From: Hymenobacter lapidiphilus | GTDB taxonomy: Bacteria; Bacteroidota; Bacteroidia; Cytophagales; Hymenobacteraceae | Assembly: GCF_013377885.1 (NCBI RefSeq) | Contig: NZ_JABKAU010000009.1 | Span: forward strand, 1-64,000 | Direction of reading: 5' to 3' | Length of the DNA: 64,000 bases | Shown: positions 44,688 through 52,727 of the stretch, one piece after another | Layout of the letters: each line of letters begins with the position of its first letter | Numbering within the stretch: position 1 is the stretch's first letter | Notes under the pieces: generated by a model | The model's input: the letters and a program-made list of their open reading frames with translations, nothing else | What the model was told of the DNA's origin: nothing | The model's database searches: none | Translations under genes and position numbers: made by a program

Positions 44688-46151
44688 CTACTCGAACCGG
44701 ATGGCTGCTTTCTGCTCAATCTGCCAACTACCGGCCGCTTTGCGCAACACACCTTCCTCCTCGGTTACGATGCGGGTAACCGGCTCGGTGGGCTGCTGGT
44801 AGCGGCAGGCCTCGCGTAGCGAATACTGGGCGCTCTGGATGGCGTAGGCGTGGATGGCGGGGTTGGGCGTAACGTTGAACGTCGCCAATTCGGGCCACTG
44901 CGGATCGAAGTGCAACTCGTATATGCTGTCGTGCTGGGGCTCGTCGGACAGGTCGTACTCGCTGAACGCCCCGTTCACCGGCACCTTCACGTAGCGCGTA
45001 AACTGTGCCCGGGCCGCTGGCTGAACTGGGTCAGGTGTAAACGCCTGCTCGGGTTCCGGGCTGATTGGAGCAGGATCGGGTAGTTGCACAGGCGGCACCA
45101 AGCTTTCGAACTCGTCGCGCGGGGTGGCTGTGGGCGAGCCCGCCGGAATGGCAGCCGGTGGAGCCGGTATTTCTGAAAGGCTGGCCGGCACCTCGGCCAG
45201 CCGCGCTTCGGCCGGCTTAGTGGTACTTGCTGCCGGGGCCGGGCGCGGCGCGGTAGCTGGCGCTTGGGGCGCGGCGGCCGGAGTCGGCATCGGGTTCTTT
45301 GACGACCCCAGGCGCTGCTCCAACTCCTCAGCGAAGCGCTGGGCCACTATTTTCTCCACTTCCCGGCGCTGGGCCAGCGTGAGTTGGCCGGCCACGGTGC
45401 CGGGGGCGGCTACCGACTTCACGGCGTCAATATCGGTGCGGTGCCGACCCAGGCGGCTGGCCAGGTCGGCCACTTTGCGGCTCTGCAGCCAGAACAGCAC
45501 CAGGCCCAGCAGCGCCAGAATCAGGGCCAGCGGGGCAAATAGCTTATCCATCACGCTTTCGCCCACGCCGCTGGCAGCCGTCGGCTGGCTGGTCACGCCC
45601 GCATCGTCCAGCCCCGCATCACCGGCCGCGGTGGCGGTGGTTTCGTCGAGGTTGATGGCCGTATCAGCCGGAGTATCGGCCGGTTCGGTGCCGGCCAGGT
45701 CGCCGATGGGCGTACCATTCTGCACATAGCTAGCCAGCGCCGTTTCAAGGGCCGTCAGGCGCTGCATCCGGGCCGGGTCGGCGCGGCGGGCAGCCGACCC
45801 TTTCAGCTTGTTGATGATTTCCGACGTCAGCTTTTGCACCCGCGCCTCATTGCTCCCCAGGCCCGCGTACATCGTGCCGCGGCCTTCCAGGGGCTGGTAG
45901 AGCAGGCTGTACACCTTCTGACTATCGGCCTTGATGCTGGTTTCGAAGGCCTTAAGCGAGCTGCCGCAGCTTAGCTTGTCCTTGAGGTTGGGCCGGCCGT
46001 TGTCGTCGTACACGTAGCGGGCGGCAGCGCACCAGATTTGCACCTTCTGCTCATCGAGCGTGGGCTGACCGGGGGCAGTCTGGGCCGAAACAGCGCCGGC
46101 CGCTAGCAGCAGGCCGGTGAGCAGGGAAGCAGCGCGGCGGGAAAGAGTCAT
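44688..46151 (-). CDS. Membrane-anchored Pro-rich protein of the 42-54 kb set
   Basis: A 487-residue protein with a signal peptide (about residues 1-23) and a periplasmic helical domain (about 30-145) with two Cys (41 and 62) that could pair. One membrane helix follows at 204-222, then a basic helical segment (about 225-285), a Pro/Ala-rich linker (about 290-385) and a small C-terminal beta domain with VTRIVTEEEGVLRKAAGSWQIEQ. It thus links periplasm and cytoplasm. I do not recognise a named family. It lies between the actin-fold protein gene and the MotA-like gene and probably connects them. Confidence 0.6.
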   Translation of the reverse strand: MTLSRRAASLLTGLLLAAGAVSAQTAPGQPTLDEQKVQIWCAAARYVYDDNGRPNLKDKLSCGSSLKAFETSIKADSQKVYSLLYQPLEGRGTMYAGLGSNEARVQKLTSEIINKLKGSAARRADPARMQRLTALETALASYVQNGTPIGDLAGTEPADTPADTAINLDETTATAAGDAGLDDAGVTSQPTAASGVGESVMDKLFAPLALILALLGLVLFWLQSRKVADLASRLGRHRTDIDAVKSVAAPGTVAGQLTLAQRREVEKIVAQRFAEELEQRLGSSKNPMPTPAAAPQAPATAPRPAPAASTTKPAEARLAEVPASLSEIPAPPAAIPAGSPTATPRDEFESLVPPVQLPDPAPISPEPEQAFTPDPVQPAARAQFTRYVKVPVNGAFSEYDLSDEPQHDSIYELHFDPQWPELATFNVTPNPAIHAYAIQSAQYSLREACRYQQPTEPVTRIVTEEEGVLRKAAGSWQIEQKAAIRFE

Positions 46152-46200
46152 AGCTAGGGGTTAGATGGTCGAAGGCGTCTGAACTAGATGGGCAGAGGCT

Positions 46201-49200
46201 TTACGCCTGCAACTCCCGGCTCAAGTTATACAACGCCTGCTTCAGCGGCAGGAAGAACAAGGTTTCAGGCAACGTCTCGTCGGCCGAGAGCTGACGCTGG
46301 AACTGGTGCAGGCCCAGGCTGAGGCTGTCCTCGATTTCGCGGAGCAGGATGTCCTTCACGCGCTGCCGGTCCACATCCACACCTACTTCGCGCAGGTAGG
46401 GCGCCACTTCGTCGCCTTCGAGCACCAGCGTGAGGAAGTTGCGCACGTTGGCCAGCACCTCGTCTTTGAGGGCCGCATCCACCTGGTTGAGCTTGAGGCG
46501 CTGCTGGTTCAGCTCGCCGCCTTCCACGGTGCCGCTGAGCTTCACCGCCTGAATGTTGTCGTAGTCGGTGTTGGTCTTCTCCTCGAACAGCACACCACCA
46601 TTAGTGGTCGCCTCCTTGGGGTTATCGGCCAGGATAACGCGGAAGTTGTGGGGCGGCTCGGTGCCGGTTACGGACTGGAAAATGGCTTTCGTAATCTTCT
46701 CAATAGACACCAGCGAGCTGCCGCCGGCCAGCAGGCGCAGGTACAGGCTGCCCTTGCCCGAGAAGCAGAGGTAGCGTGGCGTTTTCAGCCCGAAATGCTT
46801 GGTCAGCTGGGCCGTGTGGTAGATGATGGCCGTGTAGTGCAGGTAGAACAGCACCCGTAGCTGCCGGCCGCGGCCCAGGCCCAGGGCCTGAGTGAAGCGC
46901 AGCGCATCGTCGTACTTGAAGAGCAGGCTGGTCACGTCGGCCGAGCCGAAGTCGTTGTTTTTGAGCGCCGCCTGCAGGTAGCCCTTGTACTCCTGGTTTT
47001 GCTCCGAATCGGGCAGGCTTTCCACATGGCTCACGCCGAGGCGGAGCAGGCCATTCTGCTTGGGTGCGCCCTGCACGCGGGCGTACCCGTCGCCCCACAG
47101 GTCGTCGCCGGCAAAGCGGAACGAAGTGCTGTAGGCCGGCTTTTGGTCGGCGAAGAGTAGCAAGTCGGTAGTACCGCCGCCAATGTCGATGTTCACCACG
47201 TTCTCGTCGCGGTTGGGCACCACCTGGTTGGTGGCGGTGAGGTAGTAGTAGGGTGCCACCGATTCGGTGAGGCAAATGGTAGGACGCTTGGCCTTGAACA
47301 CCTGCTGGAACGCCTCGTCCCAAACCTGCTGGAACTGGTTGCGCAGGAAACCGTCGAAGCTCAGCGGCGCAAACCACACTACCCGGGTGTCTTCCAGAAT
47401 GCCACCGTGCAAAGCTGCCTTGTGGCGCAACAGCAGCAGAATTTCCTTGAAGAAGGCTTCGATGCGCGACACACCCTGGGGGTCGAGTTCAGCGCTCCAC
47501 TTCAGGTTGGTAACGAAACGGTTCTGGGGCAGCTCGGCGGTGGTTTCGGTGTTGATGCTGAAGCCGATGTTGATGTTGCTGAGGGCTTTGGCCGGCTCGT
47601 TGGCAAACGAGGTAGTTTCGCACACAGCAGTCCGAATCGGGAACTCGTACACCGAGCCGCCCTCGCCGATAAAACTGGGCACGAACTCGCGGTTTTGCAG
47701 CGTAGCCACGTCGGAGTTCAGCTGCCCGGCCCCAAAACGGTAGCGCTGGGCAGCCGACTGCCCGGCATCAGCCAGCGGGGCGCTGAGCCACTCCACCTGC
47801 ACGTCGGCCTCGCCGATGGTGAGCGGACGCGGGTGGGCCGAGGGCGAATCGGCGTAGGCTACGTGGGTGTTGGTGGTACCGAAATCGACGGCAAACGTGA
47901 AGCGGCGGGTACCGCGCTCCAGCTCGCGCCAGCGCGGCACAAACAGTCCTCGGGCCGGCTCGGCACCCAGCGTGGCGGGCGGGCAGGTTATTTCGGCCAG
48001 GTCGAAGTGGGTGCCAGTGATTTCGTAGTAGGTGCTGCCGGCGGTGGCCACGCTTTTCTGGGTGCGCTCGTAGCGGGTGGCGCGGCGGGCGGCGCCCTGC
48101 TCGGTAATCCGCTCCCCGTTCACGAAAAACGTGAGGTCGTAGCGGCGGCTGAGCATGGTGGGCGAGTTGTCGGCATCCACCAGCATCACCTTGTACAGGT
48201 CGTTGAACTCGGGCTGGTGGCGCACCTTATAGAACGGGAACACGCCCACGCCCACGTTGGCCTTCACAATGCGGCCCTTCTCCGGAATCTCACGCCCCTG
48301 AGCGTCTTTGGGGTTCTGGGGGTTGGTGTAGTAGCTGCGCTCGAAAGTGATAAACCGCCCGCCCTGCACCGGTACCCGCAGCTGCACGCGCACGTGGCTC
48401 AGGTCGATGGTGAAGGTGAGCAGTTCGGCCAGTTCGTTTTCGGTGAAATACTCGAAAAACGCCTGTTTCAGGGGCAGCAGGTACGGGAAACGCGCGCGTC
48501 CCTGCCCATCGGCCCCGTACTGGAACGTGACTTTGCCGGTGTGGAAACGCTGGGTATTCAGCTCGTAGGGCAGCTCCACCAGCGAGTCTTCGAGCAGGTC
48601 ACCCACCGTGATGTAGGGGTACTTAAAGCCCTTGCCGGGCAGCACCCGGTTTTCCAGCGCCAGTTCATCATGGTAGGGCACCGGCGTGCGGTCGTCCCAG
48701 GGCTGGCCGTTGAGGTAGTTGGCCCCCGGCATCGTCAGGTTGGGTCGCAGCACCAGCGGGCGCGGGCGGCCGTTGCCGGCTTCGCGGGTGGGCTGAATGA
48801 ACAGGTCGGAACTGGTCACGGCCGACTGGTCGGCACGGCCGGGCAGGGGCACACCCTTCACACTCACCAGGTTGCCCTGGGCGTCGGCTAGCGCCGGGTA
48901 GCGGGTCGCAAACTGCTGGGCGCTCCGGTCACCCTGCATCTGCAACTGGTTGATTTTGGTGCGGTCGAGGCCGGCGTACACGCTGCCGGCAAACTCGCGG
49001 CGCTGCAGGGCCGGGTAGGCCAGAAACAGCTCGTACACGAACTCCCGGAACTGCGGGTCGCGGTCATCAAGCAGCACCGTTTGGTGGTCGAAGTAATGGC
49101 CGCGGGCCTGGGGCCGCTCCAGATCGAGGGCGCCCACGCCGGGGCCGGTAAACAGCATCGTCAGCGGCGAGGTGCCGCCCAGCAGGCGCGGCCCGCCCGT

Positions 49201-49665
49201 CAGCTCCGGCGACTCGTAGTACACCAGGTACATGTCGGAAAAGTCGCGAAACCGCTCGTCCTGCATGTACAGCTTCAGGGTTTCGCCCAGCAGGCGCGTG
49301 CTCTCGCTCTGCCGCATCCGCTGGATTTCGGCTTCCGCATTCCAGCGGCGCAGCGTGATTTTGCGGCCGGCCTGGGTGTAGAGGTGGTAGTTGTAGAGCA
49401 GCTCCAGCAAATCCCAGAAGTGGGTCGTCAACTCGTGGTACACCGAGCCGGGGTTGCTCTTGCCCTCCCGGACCAGAAAGTCGAAGGCCGTCTCAAACAG
49501 GTGCATCCGCGCAAACGGCGTCGGGATGCTCACCGCCAGATTGCGCGACTTGCCGCCCGCCGGGTCGGTTACGGTGTTGATTTCGGTGCTGGTAACGGGG
49601 GCGGTTTTCTGCCAGCCCTGCACCTGCTGGGAACCGTTATTGTGTAAGCGAAGGACTTTGGGCAT
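46201..49665 (-). CDS. Giant actin/Hsp70-fold protein, SrfB-like
   Basis: A 1154-residue protein. The first about 570 residues are of unknown fold. From about 585 an actin/Hsp70-type (ASKHA) ATPase domain begins: phosphate-1 loop VDFGTTNTHVAY near 592, phosphate-2 loop VNIDIGGGTTDLLLF near 825, and an adenosine-type motif CFSGKGSLYLRLL near 968. A helical tail closes it. Size and layout resemble the SrfB proteins, which elsewhere stand beside FtsZ-like, vWA and OmpA-type proteins; the SrfB label is by pattern, not search. No signal peptide or membrane helix, so cytoplasmic. It probably binds and hydrolyses ATP. Confidence 0.72.
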   Translation of the reverse strand: MPKVLRLHNNGSQQVQGWQKTAPVTSTEINTVTDPAGGKSRNLAVSIPTPFARMHLFETAFDFLVREGKSNPGSVYHELTTHFWDLLELLYNYHLYTQAGRKITLRRWNAEAEIQRMRQSESTRLLGETLKLYMQDERFRDFSDMYLVYYESPELTGGPRLLGGTSPLTMLFTGPGVGALDLERPQARGHYFDHQTVLLDDRDPQFREFVYELFLAYPALQRREFAGSVYAGLDRTKINQLQMQGDRSAQQFATRYPALADAQGNLVSVKGVPLPGRADQSAVTSSDLFIQPTREAGNGRPRPLVLRPNLTMPGANYLNGQPWDDRTPVPYHDELALENRVLPGKGFKYPYITVGDLLEDSLVELPYELNTQRFHTGKVTFQYGADGQGRARFPYLLPLKQAFFEYFTENELAELLTFTIDLSHVRVQLRVPVQGGRFITFERSYYTNPQNPKDAQGREIPEKGRIVKANVGVGVFPFYKVRHQPEFNDLYKVMLVDADNSPTMLSRRYDLTFFVNGERITEQGAARRATRYERTQKSVATAGSTYYEITGTHFDLAEITCPPATLGAEPARGLFVPRWRELERGTRRFTFAVDFGTTNTHVAYADSPSAHPRPLTIGEADVQVEWLSAPLADAGQSAAQRYRFGAGQLNSDVATLQNREFVPSFIGEGGSVYEFPIRTAVCETTSFANEPAKALSNINIGFSINTETTAELPQNRFVTNLKWSAELDPQGVSRIEAFFKEILLLLRHKAALHGGILEDTRVVWFAPLSFDGFLRNQFQQVWDEAFQQVFKAKRPTICLTESVAPYYYLTATNQVVPNRDENVVNIDIGGGTTDLLLFADQKPAYSTSFRFAGDDLWGDGYARVQGAPKQNGLLRLGVSHVESLPDSEQNQEYKGYLQAALKNNDFGSADVTSLLFKYDDALRFTQALGLGRGRQLRVLFYLHYTAIIYHTAQLTKHFGLKTPRYLCFSGKGSLYLRLLAGGSSLVSIEKITKAIFQSVTGTEPPHNFRVILADNPKEATTNGGVLFEEKTNTDYDNIQAVKLSGTVEGGELNQQRLKLNQVDAALKDEVLANVRNFLTLVLEGDEVAPYLREVGVDVDRQRVKDILLREIEDSLSLGLHQFQRQLSADETLPETLFFLPLKQALYNLSRELQA

Positions 49666-49757
49666 GTTGTGCGGAAATCTGTTCTAGAAAACTAGTAGTT
49701 CCCTCCTCAGATAGGAGAGATTGGGAGTAGTTGACTGAATAAGGCGTTACTACTGTC

Positions 49758-50195
49758 CGTCATGCTGAGCTTGTCGAAGCATCTCTACCGCTTCGTTGAG
49801 CTGGCAATCTTACTGTGGACTGCTGTGCGTATTGACGTTCCTGTTAATTGTAACGATGTCACCGCTCTGCATTTCAATAACTACCAATTCATCAGAAGCC
49901 GTAATGGAATTTATCTGACTACTAGGTCCCCACTCGAATGTCCTAGTTGCGTGAAATGCAGTTGCGTTGGCTATTCTCAGAAGAAACCTTGGGTCAGCAG
50001 CAGTTCGCAGATGAATTTCTACTACTCCAGTTTGCCAAATGAAACTGATGTGCACCAGAGTTGCATCGTGCAATTCTTCAAGTGTGGAGGTCAAAGTTGC
50101 TTTCGAATCCATTAGTGCTTAGAGAAACGAGAGCATCTGATATTTCTGCTTTTAAAACGAAGCGGTAGAGATGCTTCGGCAAGCTCAGCATGACG
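49758..50195. repeat. 438-base cassette with 40-base inverted ends, CATGCTGAGC family
   Basis: Ends 49758-49797 and 50156-50195 are inverted copies with 39 of 40 matches. They enclose a single small gene (49810-50112). The arm core is the same as in the solo palindrome at 41951-42036. No target-site duplication or transposase was seen. Confidence 0.8.
49810..50112 (-). CDS. Small protein inside the inverted-repeat cassette
   Basis: A 100-residue soluble, beta-rich protein. The stretch ELHDATLVHISFIWQTGVVEIHL recalls immunity-type families whose members begin with a LHDA motif, but this is only a resemblance. The gene is AT-richer than the flanking genes and is tightly framed by the 40-base inverted ends. 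Strand is the same as the surrounding set. An open frame on the plus strand (49762-50115) overlaps it but reads into the repeat and is less likely real. Confidence 0.6.
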   Translation of the reverse strand: MDSKATLTSTLEELHDATLVHISFIWQTGVVEIHLRTAADPRFLLRIANATAFHATRTFEWGPSSQINSITASDELVVIEMQSGDIVTINRNVNTHSSPQ

Positions 50196-50211
50196 TTCTT
50201 TTTGGTAGCGG

Positions 50212-51660
50212 TTACACCACCTTCACCTTTTCCTCAAAGGCCTTGTCGGTCACCTGATAAAACAGGTCGAGCAGCTTGCGGAAGCTGTCGGGCTCGGCAA
50301 TGGACTTTTCGGTTTTATTGAGGCTGTCGAGGAAGTAGTTGTGGCTCATGCCTTTGTTGAAGAAGTCGTTCCACTTCTTTTCCACCGGCTTGCCCAGAAT
50401 CATGGCGTTGAAATCGTCGGTTTGCAGGTCGAAGGGGCGGAAGGCACGGCGGTTCTGGGCCAACTCCTGAAGCCACTGGTCTACACCCGAGTCGGGACTG
50501 TGCAGAAAGGTGTTGAGCTCCCGGAAAATGGGCTCGTTGCGCAGGGCGTAATCGAGCTTGAGGTTGTCGTGGTAGGGCGCCTTGTCGGTGGGCAGGTGCT
50601 GCTTGTGGTAGCGCGTGAAGTACAGGAACTGCGTGAGCTGCTGGGCCACCATTTCGCGGGTTTCGTCGGGCAGGTGGCTGAACTGGATTTCCGGCGCGTC
50701 GGTGCCGAGGCCGTACTCGTGGAAGTGCGGGCCACCGGTGCGTAGCTCGGCGGGCGAGTAGTTCATAAAATCCACAATGCTCAAGGCGGCCAGCAGCTCA
50801 ATGATGTGGGCCTTGTTCTTCTGCTGGATGCCGCCGGGCTGGTTTTCGTAGGGCGTGTCGGGCGTATCGGCGAGGTAATACAGCGCGTCGAGGCCCTGCA
50901 GGTTGTGCTCGTAGTAGCTGAGCGCGGCCTTGGTCTTGGTCAGGAAGTTGTTGGAGTCGATAACGGCCGAATCCTCGCTCTGGAGCGCGAAATAAGGCAT
51001 TACCGTCACGGCCCCGGTGGGCGCGTCGCGCAGGTAGCGGGCGTTGCTGAGGCGGGTGTTGGGGTCCTTCATATTCTTGAGCATCAGCGGGAAACCCGCC
51101 GCGCCGGTACCGCCGAAGATGCTCGACACGAAGAACACCCGGTCGCCATCCTGGAAGTTGTCGGCAAAAAACCGCATTTCGGCGCTTTCCACCAGCTTAT
51201 TCAGCACGATGCTGCCCACGTTGGGCGAGCCCCGGAAGCCGATGGTGAGCGGGCTTTCGAGGTTATCAGGCGTGAACAACAGATCCACCAGTCCCTTCGA
51301 ATCCACACTCAGCCCGTCGTAATCCAGGTACTGCCGGAACGTCTGGTTGATGCCGCCGAAATCGAAGATGAACGTGTCCTTCACCGAGCCGTTCACATCC
51401 TGCGAAATACCGCTGAGCGTGCTGATGTCGGTCTGGAAGAAGCCTTCCTCGCGGGGGCCGAGGTGCTTGTAAATCTGCTGGTAGTTCTGCAGCAACTCCA
51501 CCGTGCGGTTCATGTCGCCGTTGTGGGCGTCGGGGTCGATGATGATGGGCACCACCCGGTCGCAATTAGGCAGCTTTACGCCCGCCGCCAGCAGCATCGT
51601 GAGCGAGCGAATCACCCGCGAGCCCGTGCCGCCAATACCGAATAAGAAGAGTTTAGCCAT
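50212..51660 (-). CDS. Tubulin/FtsZ-like GTPase-fold protein
   Basis: A 482-residue protein with a nucleotide-binding N-terminus. Residues 8-16 (GIGGTGSRV) fit the first glycine-rich loop of the tubulin/FtsZ fold, and residues 180-190 (SIFGGTGAAGF) fit the tubulin signature GGTGxxG. It belongs with the tubulin-like proteins found outside cell division. Length is between FtsZ and tubulin families, with an extra C-terminal helical region (about 350-482). No membrane helix. With the actin-fold neighbour it makes a rare two-cytoskeleton-fold pair. Confidence 0.8.
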   Translation of the reverse strand: MAKLFLFGIGGTGSRVIRSLTMLLAAGVKLPNCDRVVPIIIDPDAHNGDMNRTVELLQNYQQIYKHLGPREEGFFQTDISTLSGISQDVNGSVKDTFIFDFGGINQTFRQYLDYDGLSVDSKGLVDLLFTPDNLESPLTIGFRGSPNVGSIVLNKLVESAEMRFFADNFQDGDRVFFVSSIFGGTGAAGFPLMLKNMKDPNTRLSNARYLRDAPTGAVTVMPYFALQSEDSAVIDSNNFLTKTKAALSYYEHNLQGLDALYYLADTPDTPYENQPGGIQQKNKAHIIELLAALSIVDFMNYSPAELRTGGPHFHEYGLGTDAPEIQFSHLPDETREMVAQQLTQFLYFTRYHKQHLPTDKAPYHDNLKLDYALRNEPIFRELNTFLHSPDSGVDQWLQELAQNRRAFRPFDLQTDDFNAMILGKPVEKKWNDFFNKGMSHNYFLDSLNKTEKSIAEPDSFRKLLDLFYQVTDKAFEEKVKVV

Positions 51661-51689
51661 GAGTGTTCGTTGTCAAAATCTGCTGTGTA

Positions 51690-52145
51690 TTAGGCATCTA
51701 GTGAATCGTCATCTTCGGAGTTGTAAATAGCTCCTTGCAGAACCATATATAGGTCTCCGAAATGACGTGCCTGCTGTACAAGTAAGGTGAGATGTTCGGC
51801 CTCGATAAATTGAGTCATCACATCATCATCTGCTTTAACGCAAAGCGCGACCTGTTCTTTTAACTCCTCAAAACGGTAGTATCCTATTATATACCACTCG
51901 CTTTCAACTAATATTTTACCCCAATAGAAGTACGAGAGAAGCTTTTGCCATCTACCGAAACTGCGTTTCAATTTCAGCCTACGCCCAACCTTCGTACCAG
52001 AGGCATCGAAGTACAATTCAGGATTTTGCTGTGAATCGTAATACCATGCCAAGTTGCAGTAGCTCAAATCCTGCGCTTCCTCTACCAGATAACCATAAGG
52101 CTTCGTTTCCTTTTGCAGGCAGAAAAGAGGGAAGACCGGATTCAT
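51690..52145 (-). CDS. Small unknown protein, AT-richer than its neighbours
   Basis: A 151-residue acidic, aromatic-rich soluble protein (SYCNLAWYYDSQQNPELYF, ESEWYIIGYYRFEELKEQV). I do not recognise it. The gene is 30 bases upstream of the tubulin-like gene and 10 bases downstream of the small membrane protein gene, all on one strand. Its base composition is clearly AT-richer, like the other two small genes in this set, so it may be an inserted accessory or orphan immunity-type gene. Confidence 0.6.
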   Translation of the reverse strand: MNPVFPLFCLQKETKPYGYLVEEAQDLSYCNLAWYYDSQQNPELYFDASGTKVGRRLKLKRSFGRWQKLLSYFYWGKILVESEWYIIGYYRFEELKEQVALCVKADDDVMTQFIEAEHLTLLVQQARHFGDLYMVLQGAIYNSEDDDSLDA

Positions 52146-52154
52146 GTCTTCATT

Positions 52155-52547
52155 CTAAAACGGTGTCGTGCTGGCGTTGGTCGAGCCCTGCTTGAAGATG
52201 AGAGAAAGCACGAAGAACCAAACCAAGCTCAAGATGGCGTTCCAGGTGGCCAGCCAGTAGATGTAGCTATGGTCGGCGACCTGTTGGGAGTGGGCCTGCC
52301 AGATGGCAATACCAAAAGCCAGCACCGCGTTCAGGCCCAGAAATAGGCCCCAATGGCGGGCCTTGTTGAAGGTGGCCACACCCATGGCCCTGTTGATGAG
52401 GATATAAAACATGATGACCAGCCACACCGAAACAGCCACATTCAGCAGGCCGATGTTAGGGAACACCACGTCGCGGTACACCGGCGTATCGGCCGGGGGC
52501 TGGGGGTTACCGATGATTTCGTAGAGGAAGCGGAAGAATGCTTTCAT
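52155..52547 (-). CDS. Small three-helix membrane protein
   Basis: A 130-residue protein, using the ATG at 52545-52547; the frame is open 30 codons upstream. After a short amphipathic start (MKAFFRFLYEIIG), three membrane helices lie at about residues 33-52, 64-82 and 95-115. No family recognised. It is followed closely by the small unknown gene and the tubulin-like gene, and could be a membrane anchor for that protein. Confidence 0.65.
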   Translation of the reverse strand: MKAFFRFLYEIIGNPQPPADTPVYRDVVFPNIGLLNVAVSVWLVIMFYILINRAMGVATFNKARHWGLFLGLNAVLAFGIAIWQAHSQQVADHSYIYWLATWNAILSLVWFFVLSLIFKQGSTNASTTPF

Positions 52548-52727
52548 GCAAAAGATTAACGCCCGGCACCAGCCCGGCAACTCGTGAAACGATACAACAG
52601 AAGCGAAATTGCAAGCCGCTCCGAAAGACCCGGGCACTGGCCCCTAGAACTCCCCGAACGACTATCGTGCCAACCCTGGCAGCAGCCCGATAGCAGCGGC
52701 GACCTGCCCGGCCCGTAGCGCCGCCGC

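Noticed and set aside
47407..48891. 494-codon open frame opposite the actin-fold protein gene
   Set aside because: Lies wholly inside the gene with clear phosphate loops; a GC-rich shadow frame.
49762..50115. 117-codon plus-strand frame in the inverted-repeat cassette
   Set aside because: Begins inside the repeat and is Cys/Ser-rich without pattern; the minus-strand frame looks like a folded protein.
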